Below are positions 48,301 through 59,800 of a stretch of 64,000 nt of DNA, one piece after another. The stretch's first letter is position 1. Every line of letters starts with the position of its first letter. Under the pieces are notes generated by a model. It had not been told where the DNA came from, did not search any database, and worked only from the letters and a program-made list of their open reading frames with translations. This stretch comes from Bradysia coprophila (lineage: Eukaryota; Arthropoda; Insecta; Diptera; Sciaridae). Made by a program: the position numbers and the translations under genes. The stretch spans positions 6,480,001-6,544,000 of the forward strand of contig NW_023503493.1 of assembly GCF_014529535.1 (NCBI RefSeq). The letters run 5' to 3'.

Positions 48301-50935
48301 CACACGAAAACGAGACTTTTCACTTTTATCCCGAGTTATGTAATGGATTTTACATGCTGAGGGCGTCGAAAGACGTGCGTCAAACATGAAAAGTATGGCC
48401 TCGTACCACCAAACTTCACACGAAAACTCGACTTTTCATCTTTTTATCCCTTGTCATGCATACAGCTATTCCTTACCTGTACTCAAGGTGACAAATGAGT
48501 AGTATACCGATCGTACGTAATCCCATTCTTCAAAATAAGAGAAGAGAATTGCCGGCACGAATATGAAAATGACCAGCCCTGGTGTAAGATACATGCAAAT
48601 TTTCCCAGCGAATCCGACAGCGGGAGGAACATAATTCTTAGTGTTTGCATGTTTGTATTCCATGTACTGCTTGTGGAGTCTAACGTACTGGGAAATAGAT
48701 TTATCTCAATCTTATAAGCAGACAACTACTTTTCTTACTGTTGCAGCGAAAAAATGCGCCACACTAGCGATGAAAAAGCAACTTATTGGTATGCCAAACA
48801 GAGCGTAGAAACACAAAATTATTCTTCCTAGTGAGGTTGACGGTGAGATGTTGCCATAGCCTGAATTCAGAAGAAAATCACTTTTAAAGTTGGTTGTGAA
48901 TTGAGAAAAAATGTGTTGACCGCACCAACTGTTGTGCAGGTGGTGAACGAAAAGTAGAAGGCATGGAAAAAGTTCCAAACGTACGGATCCACATGTTCGT
49001 CGAGGGTATGATTGGTTACTTTGCGGCCACAGTAATCAGATACCTGATCGAGGATTTTGTTTTGTAACTCGATGTCGTTCGGAGATGTGTACGTGGTCAG
49101 AAGATCTAGGAAAGTAAATATTTTAAAATCGCAAAGATTAAAACTTGTTGTAAATAAAGTGGAACCAACTACACCTACGCCGCGCGTCGTAATCATTTAG
49201 CGACACAAATCTAAACAAAAAAGGTGATTAGCCAATTTGGGTCAAGTTTATGTTTTTTGTGTTGTTATCATTTGCCAAATATTGGAATTAATGAAATTTA
49301 TTGTTACGGGGAAGCAATCATTCATGCTACAATGAGTTATTGCTTATGAGTCGACTTAGCAATGATAAGTGAGATATAGCTACTAGTAGAGCTCTCCGGA
49401 TCACTGAAGAAAGTTACCTCATAAAAGATAGGGTTCAAAGGTCATAACTGTAATTGGCTTAGAAGAATTGGTAAGAAAAGACTTTAAAAAATTGGAAAAT
49501 ATTATTGAAGCTTTTCGATGCGCTTGAAAAACTGAGTGAGAGTTGCGAAAAAGTGTAATTTTTGTTTCGAGGCGTAGAGTCTATAATGTACAATATTCAA
49601 AGTTTAAGACACGCAAACTTGTTCCTCATTTTTAGGAAGGAAGATCTGTGTTGGAAGATCATTAACCCAGACTACCCAACTGATAAATCTAAATTATGGA
49701 TTGTCAACCGTAATTGAATAGAAAATGACGGGGGAAAATGCCTTTTTGAGTAAATGTTCGGTAATACCATTAAAGGCCTTTAAATTTAAATTTTAAGTTA
49801 TCTCTTCACGCTTCCTTTCCATTGATAAGAGCGAGAAGTCCGAAGACCAGTTAATTATAACTTGTCTTGCTGGACTTGTTCTGGCATTTTTCCGTATATT
49901 ATTTTGACAAATCCCACAAGGCAAGTTGAAATAACTTGGTCCTAATTATAAACTGACAAAAGAGTTTCGAACAACTCACCTGTAGCAGGTATATTTGTCT
50001 CCAGGTAATCTATATTATCTGCCGCAGCTGTATTTTTTGTAACAGCTGTGGCAGCTGTTGTAGATTACCTGGAGACAAAGTTAGGGGCCGTTCATAAATT
50101 ACGTAACGCTAGAGGGGGGAGGGGGGGGTATGAGGCAAGCGTTACGGTTCTAACAAAATTGGGTCAAACTTGACCCTTTTAGCGTTACAGACCCGGGGGG
50201 GGGGTCTGAAAAATGTTGATTTTTGCGTTACGTAATTTATGAACGGCCCCTTACCTGCAACAGCTGAGTTTTTCGAAACTTTTTTGTCAGTTTATTTCCT
50301 TCTCTCTATCATAACAGTCCATGATAATCACGGCGATTTAACGCTGCGTTAGACGTTACATTTTGATTCTTTTTTGGTCCACTTCCGGTGGGAAACAATT
50401 CACCGTTACGTAAATCGCACACTCCTAAACGCGTAAGATCCCAATTATTTTCACACAACCACTGGAAGCGTTAATCATTCTCACAAATTGACCTGCTGTT
50501 TTGCTTGCTTGTAAACTTGTAGACTAATTTACAAATTGAAAGACTAACAAAGAAAATTTTTTTAATTATTATGTCAACTGGAAACGCGTTAAAATGTTGT
50601 TCATTAGTAGCACGAAATCTGAAGATATGAGTCATGCCTCACATCGATCGCTGTCGATTATATAAAAATATCGACGTCATGGTCAGAGAAGTTATGATCA
50701 GAATCTGCTTTGGAAACGTAGACTCGTAAAAATTAAAACTTTTCCGCCAAGAAGTGCACAATATGAGAGATTGTTCCACCCATGCAAGCCTACCGTTCAT
50801 GTCGATTCTTTCCTGCAATTGAGCTGCTCTGCGTTCCGTTTCCAAATTATGTTCAATTGTGTAAAAGATGGACGCTCCCAGGAACACATACATGGCGTAA
50901 AAAGCAAACATTGCCAGCCATTGGCGCAACGACAT
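45364..50935 (-). CDS. ORK1-type two-pore-domain K+ channel, tandem copy B
   Basis: Coding exons in transcript order are 50935-50794, 49105-48926, 48860-48739, 48687-48477, 47134-47094, 47020-46917, 46849-46702 and 46632-45364. They give 738 aa in frame. M1 is in MSLRQWLAMFAFYAMYVFLG. The cap has Cys73 and glycosylation site NHT (79-81). The pore-1 filter is TVGYG and pore 2 is TVGYGD (218-223), not the TIGFGD of most K2P second pores. A 41-nt micro-exon (47134-47094) encodes most of the second filter. The segment after M4 has lost the conserved RIWSGVTKD wording seen in A and C (here HLVRQEVSKD). The tail keeps RSSSCPDLSLYH, SDLYHIDRQKTF, TSIADLIRALEVVHT and a closing SPLAR-like motif. In-frame ATGs lie upstream of 50935; I chose the one aligned with the other copies. 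A partial Mutator-like element sits in intron 4 (between the 48477 and 47134 exon ends). Confidence 0.91.
47686..47998 (-). mobile_element. Partial second copy of the Mutator-like element, in an intron of channel copy B
   Basis: About 310 bases match the inverse of 33920-34180, including GAATTTCGACTGACCGAAAT and CTAGGCCCCAAAACCAGTCT. The terminal CAAGG end and the other arm are absent, so this is a broken copy. Confidence 0.82.
49950..50292. mobile_element. Palindromic element interrupted by the Harbinger MITE
   Basis: AAACTGACAAAAGAGTTTCG on the left pairs with CGAAACTTTTTTGTCAGTTT on the right, and CCTGTAGCAGG pairs with CCTGCAACAG. A second stem, TCTCCAGGTAATCTA / TAGATTACCTGGAGA, lies left of the insertion. 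It sits in intron 1 of channel copy B. Confidence 0.7.
50084..50250. mobile_element. PIF/Harbinger MITE, copy 2
   Basis: It has the same 26-base ends and TTA duplications (50081-50083, 50251-50253) as the copy at 34.4 kb, and the same G-run layout. It is inserted in another palindromic element (49950-50292). Confidence 0.85.
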
Positions 50936-52655
50936 TCGTATGTAATACTCCATATTCTTCCTAAACTTGTTATTCTTCAACAAAACACAGGAAATGTGAT
51001 CCAACAGAGTCCAGTCTTTATGCTACAAAACACTTTGGATGTTCGACTGCGATGCCCTCACATACGAACTTATTCCCACTAATCACACCATACGGATTTT
51101 CCAATGATAACACTGATGATATTCAAACCATTGTCTAATTTCACGACTTTCGATCAACACTTTTGAACATTATTATTATCAGAGTAACCGTGTGTCTCAT
51201 CGAGTTCGAACCGCCAAGTCAATACTCAAACTGTTCAGCGAATGATTTATGGCTGAGACAAAGTAGTAATTAAAGATGTATCACAGAAAGTGGAAATTAG
51301 CGGTCCGCTAAAATAGTTCACGTGTTGGTGCCATGTCCATTTCTCGATCTAACGTATCTGCTAAGACAAAAATCTTAAAGGAAACAACAATCGAAGCAAA
51401 ATATCTTAATGCATAATTGACCTGGTCAATCACGGACAGACCCGTTGAGTAGAGACTGTAAACGTATAACGTCGTGTGATTTGTATGAGCCTTTAAAAGC
51501 GATGGCTTAATGGTTGCTTGCCAATGTAAGGAGATATTGTCATCGTTGGTGTAGAGGAATCTCGAGCTGTTCTTGGACCATTAACTCAACATGTTCAACA
51601 TGTTCCTTGTAGCAAATTGTGATCAATGGACATGTGAAAGTAATAATTGCAGTCTGACCAATCTTTCCACATTCTGATCCGTACGGATCTTTAAAGCTTA
51701 CGGGTCTCTCGAACCATTTTATTTTATCGACTCCAACACAAGTAGCAAGATCAAGTTGATGAAAAATAACAAATCAATAAGCTGGGTCCCCTTTGTACAA
51801 GTCGAGCCGAAAGTAAAAAATCTGGTTTTGATCAATTAGGAAGATTTGTTAAGCAAATTATTATTTCTGTTGTTTCAAATGTAACACATTTCGATTAGGT
51901 TGTGATCATGAAAATTAAACGAAACTCACACAATCATTGCACTGTTAGTCGTCTGCTCGGACGTTTCGACTTTTCATTCATTTTTCAAATTGAAGGCACA
52001 TGCACTTCCAAATAGCGCGATAGAGATTAATAAATTGGTTGCACATAAAGATCACAGATTAAGTTAAAATCGAAGTTAATTAAAGTTGTGACTGAGTGTT
52101 TATTAGCATCATAAAATGTAATCGTTGTACACACTTGTCCACTTGAGTTCATAATTATAAGTCGTCCATTGATTTTTGATTTAATTCGTTTAACACCGAA
52201 CTACTGCTAAATGTGTATTTTGTTACATCAGCAACAGCGGTATTATCGGTTTATTTAAAGGAGAAAATTTTCTGTTGAAAAACCAGGTCGTGATTTCCGA
52301 ATAATTTTTGAATTTGGTTTTTGTTTCATCAAAGCATAATCTGATTGAGTTGGTCAGTATATGAGTACGAGTGTGATACACAAATGTGTCGAAAAAATTA
52401 AATTACTTGCAGTACTCAGTTATATGGTTGGCTTTATTACAACATCACAACTATGCGGAGGTTTCACTAGTTTTGGGAATTCCTTATTTTTGATTATTTG
52501 TGTTGACAAACAAAATTGATGAGACGCGGCAGATGAGACCCGCACGCACACTCATTTTCATATTATACTATGGCCAACACTCGTAGCAAACCCAATTTCT
52601 AACGAAAATTTAAATTTAATTTCAAAAGATTCAAATGGTACCGAGAGAAGGCATA

Positions 52656-52776
52656 TAAAAATATCAAACTTGTTTCAGCTGTTTTCGTTCACTCGGTATA
52701 AGGGGCGTACGTACCATATTAATGAATGCATGTATCAGCTGATCGAAACAGCTGAAACAAGTTTTCATATTTTACA
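52656..52776. repeat. Small palindrome around AACTTGTTTCAGCTG
   Basis: ATCAAACTTGTTTCAGCTGT on the left pairs with ACAGCTGAAACAAGTTTTCA on the right, with a ~60-base loop. It is MITE-like. Confidence 0.6.
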
Positions 52777-53125
52777 GGTAGATGTTACGCATTTTATGTA
52801 ATTAGCTGTAGAAATTGCCTGAGAGTACAGTACAAAACTATCGGTGCTGCTGGTTCATAAACAAACAAACAGTAATTTTACGAGCATCTTCTAATTGTAA
52901 TAAATCCAACCGTAAATATAGTAACTTCCACTTAACATTCTACAATTCAATTTCGTTGAACTAAGTAACCTCAATCAGGGTCGAACTGGCTTCCCAAAAA
53001 CCCATCGGACGTTAAATCACAAACACTTGTAAAATGTAGTTCAGTCAAACAAAAAATTATGGCAAGTTCGGCCCTGTTCAATAAAGCCGAGTCAAAATGC
53101 ACCAAAAACGTTTCGACTACAATAA

Positions 53126-53286
53126 GGGCCTATTTTAGCGGAATTAAACTCCCGAAAATTCCCTTATTTTTCCGTCTATAACAATAATACAATTGCCTTC
53201 CGTTGGCCTTTTAGTTGTCTTTTTATTTGGTTCAAAAACAGGAAATTTTAGGAATTTTCGGGAATTTAATTCCCTAAAATAGACCC
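53126..53286. repeat. Small palindrome, GGGCCTATTTTAG ends
   Basis: Arms GGGCCTATTTTAGCGGAATT and AATTCCCTAAAATAGACCC pair. The ends resemble those of the hAT MITE at 56020 (GGGCCTACTTTTTAG), so it may be a related family. No clear duplication is seen. Confidence 0.6.
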
Positions 53287-53969
53287 ATGACAACAAGTCC
53301 TATGTCAAAATGACCTATTATGGATGATTATGGATGCTGATAAATCAATTGTTCTTATATTTATTCATCATACCGAGAGTAGATCACCTTCATTTAGACC
53401 ATCTCCAGAATAACTCAGAACCACCTTCGAAAATCAATCAAAATTTTGACTTAGCCACTGCTAATGCACGTGTAACGATAAAGTTGTTGTAGCCTCACAT
53501 CATTTTTTCCGGAAAGAATTTTACGATTATTGTTACCTTGTCTATATCGTTCTTCAATCACATTTTCCTTACCTGTCCCAATACGTTTCATAGTAGAGAT
53601 TGAACAACGTTCTCTTGGAAAAAATTCTACGATTCACAGTACAGCAAAGTCCTAAGACCAGCACAACGTACGGTCCAAAAACAATGCAAATAAATGAAAT
53701 ATTTGCGAGATTCCGGGAAATTTGTGCAATTAAAATTAAAATTTGAGACAATATTAGCGTAGATGATTTGCTTCAAAAATTTGTATAAATGAACATTTAC
53801 GAATGCTGGTAATAAAGAATTTTGTTGCTGTTTAAGTTGTGTACCTTGGATCAATTGTTTATGACTAAATGAATCGATTTAATAGTGTTCTGCCTATTTT
53901 ACTGTGAGGGATTTTTTTTCATAACCATCCTACCATAATTGGAGGATTTTTTTATATGTGCCTAAAATG

Positions 53970-55185
53970 GTATTTGTCCATTAATAGTCCAGGTGCTTGT
54001 GTCAGAAAAAGTTGCTCCGCTCGCCTTGCAACTTTTGTATTTTTTTGACATCGCATGTTGTTTGTGGTGAAAAAGTATAGAACTAAGTTTTTTTCCGGAA
54101 AATTGAAACTCGATTTTCCGGCCGGAAAAGCCATTTATATGAAAAAATCAAAAGTCAAATATCTCCAGAAGGAATGAGTCTTTTTCAATAATCTTTTTTT
54201 TCTGAAGAGGGTCATCCTATGCCGACATTTTGTTGAAAAACTTTTTTTGGGTGAGTCCAGATGGTTCCTAAAAAGTGTCCCGAGAAATTTCTCAACTTTG
54301 TGGACTGATAACTTGGCCAATTCTTATTCCGTTTTGATGAGTAAAAGTGATTTTGAAAGGCATAAGTAAACTCGATTTTTCAACGATTTTTCATGAAATA
54401 TAGCGAAAAATGGGATGGAAGTTCGTTGAATATCTAGGTGCTAGAACTAGGAAGATGCAGTTATCAACTTCTGATGTGAAGAGTGCCCAACACAAAGGAA
54501 CTGACCTCTAACGATCTCAATAATTGCATTTGATGATAGGAAAACAAAAAAAGTCTAGTGAAACTCGTTGAATCTCTGAGTTCTAGAACCAGGAAGAGAT
54601 ACTTATCAATTACCGGTATGAGAAATGATGCCTACGTAATTGCACTTTAAAAATGTCGAGTTTTGATTTTTAAATTGTCACAATAATACCTAAAACTTAA
54701 ATTTGGAGGTAGGTGGGAGTAATGGCGCATATCTTAGGAACTACGAATCGGTTCAAGCTCCACTGGACAGATTTCGAAAGAGTTTACTTATACCTTTCTT
54801 AATCATATTTACTCATCAAACTATACTAAGAATTGGCCAAGTTATCAGTCCACAAAGTTGAGGAATTTTCCAGGACACTTTTGGGGAAAGTACCGATACC
54901 AACGCCATCTGGAATCACCAAAAAAAAGTTGTTCCACAAAATGTCGGCATAGGATGACCCTCTTCAGAAATAAAAAAATAATTGAAAAAGACTCATTCCT
55001 TCTGGAGATATTTGACTTTTAATTTTTTCATATAAATGGCTTTTCAGGCCAGAAAATCGATTTTCCATTTTCCTAAAAAAATTTAGTTCTATACTTTTTC
55101 ACCGCAAACAACATGCGATATCAAAAAAATTCAAAAGTTGCAAGGCGAGCGGAATGACACATGCAACCGTACTATAAAGGTAAAA
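53970..55185. mobile_element. 1.2 kb long inverted repeat, fold-back type
   Basis: The arms (about 53970-54375 and 54775-55185) pair closely. Examples are GTTGCTCCGCTCGCCTTGCA with TGCAAGGCGAGCGG, ATATCTCCAGAAGGAATGAG with its inverse, and GGATGACCCTCTTC with GAAGAGGGTCATCC. The loop holds a diverged direct repeat (CGTTGAAT...CTAGAAC...GGAAGA, at about 54425 and 54565). The outer limits are approximate and no target duplication was found. Confidence 0.72.
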
Positions 55186-55571
55186 TCGCTTTCAAAAAAT
55201 TTCCTCGGCACTTGTAGGGCAAATGGGAGGTGATCTAAAACGTCTCAATCCGAAAACATGTACTTTTCTTATAGAATTATCTCCAGGTACATGAAACGTA
55301 AAATGTCGTGATATGTGTCATTAGAAAGGTAATTACATGTTCTTTCGGTCGGATTTTTGTTTAAAATTCATTTGTGCCACCGAGAATTGAAATACGACTC
55401 TTTTCAGCACTCATTTTAGTGTTGTAAAGTGACTTATTTCAGCATCCGTTTGATGGGATATTTCAACACTCAAAGCAGTGTTGTTATGGAATTTGTATGA
55501 GTTATTACAGCATTCGTTTTAGAAAATGCAAAGCAATGTGATCGATCAAATTTGAAGAGTGATTGTTTACC

Positions 55572-55979
55572 ATGAAAATTATGATTTTTTGGGCATTTGT
55601 CTATTTCAATTCTCGGTTGGCACAAAGCATGATGTGTTACACGTATTGTAATGAGATTTTTTCAGCACACGACCCAAAACTTGGGTCTAGTGCTGAAAAA
55701 ATCAACATTACAATACTTGTAACACAACATACTATTACGCTTAGAGATGAGCAGTTGAAAAAATTGGTAGAATGTTTCAGGGAACTTCTAGCATTTTCTC
55801 TAAATCCGAAATGCAAAGAAAACATCCAAAAACTATTTTCGTTAATCACTACTGATGGTCTCAGCTTTGAAATAAAACCAAACATGCATGGGATACGGGA
55901 TGTAGCTTTGAAGTGTAAATTTGAAACTCAATTCCTTCACTCGAATAATTTCGTGCACCCGGAAAGACTCACAATGTGA
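55572..55979 (+). CDS. Doubtful small open frame, 135 aa, signal-peptide-like start
   Basis: From ATG 55572 (TTTACCATGA) the frame runs to TGA at 55977-55979. The first ~19 residues are hydrophobic and could be a signal peptide (MKIMIFWAFVYFNSRLAQS). The rest is a mixed sequence with six cysteines and no family I know. It lies between channel copies B and C, in an area full of mobile DNA. Against it, a near-perfect ~94-base palindrome (55633-55726) lies inside the frame and would force the protein to read both arms of a hairpin. That is more typical of a transposon interior than of a host gene. Confidence 0.2.
   Translation: MKIMIFWAFVYFNSRLAQSMMCYTYCNEIFSAHDPKLGSSAEKINITILVTQHTITLRDEQLKKLVECFRELLAFSLNPKCKENIQKLFSLITTDGLSFEIKPNMHGIRDVALKCKFETQFLHSNNFVHPERLTM
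55633..55726. repeat. 94-base hairpin inside the 55.6 kb open frame
   Basis: TGTGTTACACGTATTGTAAT pairs with ATTACAATACTTGTAACACA, and ATTTTTTCAGCAC with GTGCTGAAAAAAT. The loop is the palindrome GACCCAAAACTTGGGTC. Related CAGCA words recur at 55400-55540. Confidence 0.75.
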
Positions 55980-56019
55980 GCAAGTAGAGTATACTCTGTG
56001 TGTTCACTACAGAGGGTAT

Positions 56020-56354
56020 CAGGGCCTACTTTTTAGAAACTTTTAGAGAAAATCGAGAAATTCAAGAAACTTTGAGAAATTCAAGAAACTTCGGTAAATT
56101 CAAGAAATTTCGAGAAATATTTCTTGAATTTCTCAAAGTTTCTTGAATTTCTCGAATTAGAGAAATTTCAAGAAATTCAAGAAAATTCAAGAAATTCGAG
56201 AAACTTCGAGAAATTCAAGAAATTTCAAGAAACTAATTTCTCGAGTTTCTTGAAGTTTCTCGAATTTCTCGAATTCGAGAAATTTTAAGAAATTCGAGAA
56301 AATTCGAGAAATTTCAAGAAATTCAGGAAATAAGTTTCTAAAAAGTAGACCCTG
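56020..56354. mobile_element. 335-bp hAT MITE with a GAGAAATTCAAGAAA-repeat interior
   Basis: GAGGGTAT is duplicated (56012-56019 and 56355-56362). The ends are CAGGGCCTACTTTTTAGAAA and its near inverse (hAT YARNG). Almost the whole interior is made of 7-12 base variants of AAGAAATT/GAGAAACTT in both orientations, giving many alternative hairpins. Confidence 0.85.
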
Positions 56355-56868
56355 GAGGGTATATATCTCTGATAACGGAGACAAACTTTGCCCAAAACTG
56401 AGCTGAGTGTCAGTATTCGTAATAGAATCTGTCACTTCAGTTTTATCAAACGCTTTGATTATTATAAGAATAGATAGATGATTAACCTCAACGATTAATT
56501 TGGTTGTCGTTGTCGGTAACAGATGAGTATTTATGCGTTTTATGCCATAATGATTATGGCATAATTTATCGTGTAAATCTTACCTTTTCGGATTAAACTT
56601 CATCAATCTGCTTCGTTGTATGATACAACTTGTATCGCTTTCTCTCATTGTCAAGACGCATCCAGCATCAGATAAAACAACTTTGTAATTAAAAGCTCTC
56701 AACATGTGCCATCAGGAATCATATGTCCTTATGGATTTATTTACAAAAACTAATTGCTACGTATGCCACACACAAACTTACATTCAAGGTCAAGGGCTAA
56801 AAAAAAAACTGTTAAATAAATTACGTTCCCATTTCTGTTAATCAAATATCCCATTCACTTTTCACACA

Positions 56869-59800
56869 TCACTTCGAATCGGCTCTTTTCCTTTCGGACT
56901 TTTCGTTCAGTTCCGTTAAACTACTGTGTTCCGCCCGGGACGCATGTAACTGAGCTGGACGCCACATTATATTTCTAGTCGCTGCGCCAGGCAACTGAAG
57001 ACGATTAGCGGATGGTGTTGTCACAGTCTGTGGCTGTGTTTGCTGTGCTCCCTGTTTGGCATATCTACCGCTACCTTGTGATGGAGTATGTCTAGCCAAT
57101 GGACTAGGACGCAACGAAAGTTTCCGTTGAAGCATGGAAGATGCTTGTACTGATGGTGTGGGTGATGGTGCTTGACCTGGTGGTATTGATAGATTTGTTG
57201 GGCGAACACTGAACCGTCTAGTCATTGGTTTCGGTGTGGCTGAATATGGTGGAGGATTAACTGGACGTAAAGACGCCATTGATGATCTTCTGTCAGTTGA
57301 AACAGACTCTGGACTGAGGAACAATGATTTTCTACGCGAGGTGTTTTGAGTTGCAAAAACTGTAGTGTAACCGGGAACAGGACGAAGGGAACCTCGACGG
57401 TTATTGTTCGGTACTTGCAAATGAGAGAGATTCGGAGGTGATGGAGGTGTGACAGTTCCGACTTTTCTTTTAGGAACCTCTCCGTATCCTAGCAAAGAAC
57501 TTTCGGTTGTAATGTTTGCCTTGGTATGAATCACTTCCAAGGCACGAATCAGATCTGCAATGGTGGTTTTCTCCAACAACTCTGAATTGTCAGCATTTTG
57601 TGGTTGCTCCAAAATCGAAAAGACACTGTTGCGACCTCTGGCAGTTGCCGCTAAATATTGTCGAGGCAAACTGATTCGAGATTCTCTGCCTCGCGATGTT
57701 CTCTCCAAATAGATTTGTGGATTGGGATCTTGAGTAGCTCCCACCGCGACTGAATGTCGTTTGCCATTTTGTCCCATTACTCTGGCTTTGAATGGATTTA
57801 TTTTGCTAATAAATGATCTGTTTCTAGCTTCAGTCGGCACCTGCAGTGTGTCTGGAATGTTTAAGGTAACCGAACGGTTGTTCGAATCAGATTTGGTTGT
57901 AAATATTTCCGGAATCGAAAATTTCTTTTTGCTGCGTTTCATGTACTCCTTCATCTGCTGGTCGTTGTTTCCATTCCATGTCGATTCGTAAGAATCATTG
58001 AAACTATCGATTTGTGGCACACGGAAATCTGAAGCAGCCCGTTTCCTTATCGGTGGATTAGTGTAACTACCATCCGACTGAGACAGAGACCATCCCGACC
58101 ATGTCCTTTCACTAGCCAATATTTGAGAATCCGTAAATCCCTGCATCCCTCCGTCGATACCAAGTTCCAACACACTTTGTCCATCCTCATCCGATGGCCG
58201 GATGCTTCCCAATGCATTCACTACTCTTGACAATAGATCACCAGTCTTGTGAGTAGCGTCTGCACCTTCAAAAGTTTTCTTTTTATCGATACGACTAAGA
58301 TCTCCTTCGGATTGGACACGGCATAGTGTAAGTGAACTGATCGTCGATGAGTCAAGTGGTTGAGCATAATTCTCGGAATAGGCACGTTTTCGTGAAACTC
58401 GTGGCGAATCTTCACGGTACAAGGTCAAGTCTGGACAAGATGACGATCGATGTAGCGAATTGAATGCAGCTCTTTCCGCTGAGTCTGTATAGACCGGCTA
58501 ATGGAAAAATTCTTTAGTATGCGTGGCGTGAAAGCAGAAAGGGAAGCACAGTAAAACTAAGACGAGATAGAACTTACCTTGACTTTCATTAGGTTGACTT
58601 CGTTCAAAATCCGTCGTAAAAAGCTCACATCCTTTGTGACTCCGCTCCATATTCGACTTTGTGTTGCCTTTAAATTCTCCGATAACTGGTGCTCTAATCG
58701 GGCTATTCGTTTACTTTGCAAGCCTCTGACAAAGAAGAAAAATGAATTTCAATGTTCCAATCTACCGAGGCGCTTTACTCACTTTGCAATGAAACCAATG
58801 ATCATAATGAAATAACCGAGTCCTAGGAGATTCCAAAAAATTATGAAAATCTGGTAGAACACAAAGTAGACTCCAAATTCCCTTGACTGACCATTCTGGA
58901 ATGTTGGAACGCTGTGAAACGAATACCGTTAACTGATACCCTGTCTATTATACGGGAATGTGCAAAGATTTAGCTTACTAATCACCAAATCCGATCGTTG
59001 TGAGTGTCACGAATGAGTAATAAACGGATGTGATGTACGGCCATTGTTCAAAGTACGTAAACAGACAAGCCGGTAGGAAGATAAAGAATGCTATGCCGGG
59101 AACAAGGAACAACATTATTCTCCCGATCATGCCGAATTGCCGTGGCACATAGTTTTTGGTCGTCGCATATTTATAGTCTTTGTATCGGTTGTAGATTCCT
59201 ATAAACTAATTCGAATTTCGATTTAAAAGGTGCAACATCCCCATCCCCATTTCCATTGCACTTACAGTTTTGCCGAACAGGTCTCCCAAATAAGCTAAAA
59301 GAAAACCGTTCACCGGCAGTCCAACGAGTGCATAAAATATGACAATAATCTGACCGAGTGAATCGTGTGGCGAGATGTTTCCATAGCCAACGGTTGAACA
59401 CAGTGTCAACGCAAACCAAAACGAATGGTAGATTGTCCATTGATAATCATCGGGAAATTCGTCCAGAGTGTAATTGGTCACCGGCCGACCGCAATAATCG
59501 GATACTACACCGAGCACTTGGTTTTGGTTGTCTTCGTCATCGGGAGACACATATCGTACCAGTAGCTCTGTAAGAAATTCATGATGTCATGTAAATATGA
59601 TTGACGATTGCTGCTAATAATATTTTTCGCGATAACAGCGGAGTTTGCTCGTTATCAATGTTTGATATTTTAATTGAATTCGATAAATAATCAATTAGCA
59701 GATGTAAGACGCAATGAATAGGAACAGTAAGGTATCAGAGGAAGCTTAAATCGGATTATAAGATAAAATTTAATGAAACATTAACCCATCGAATAGTCGT

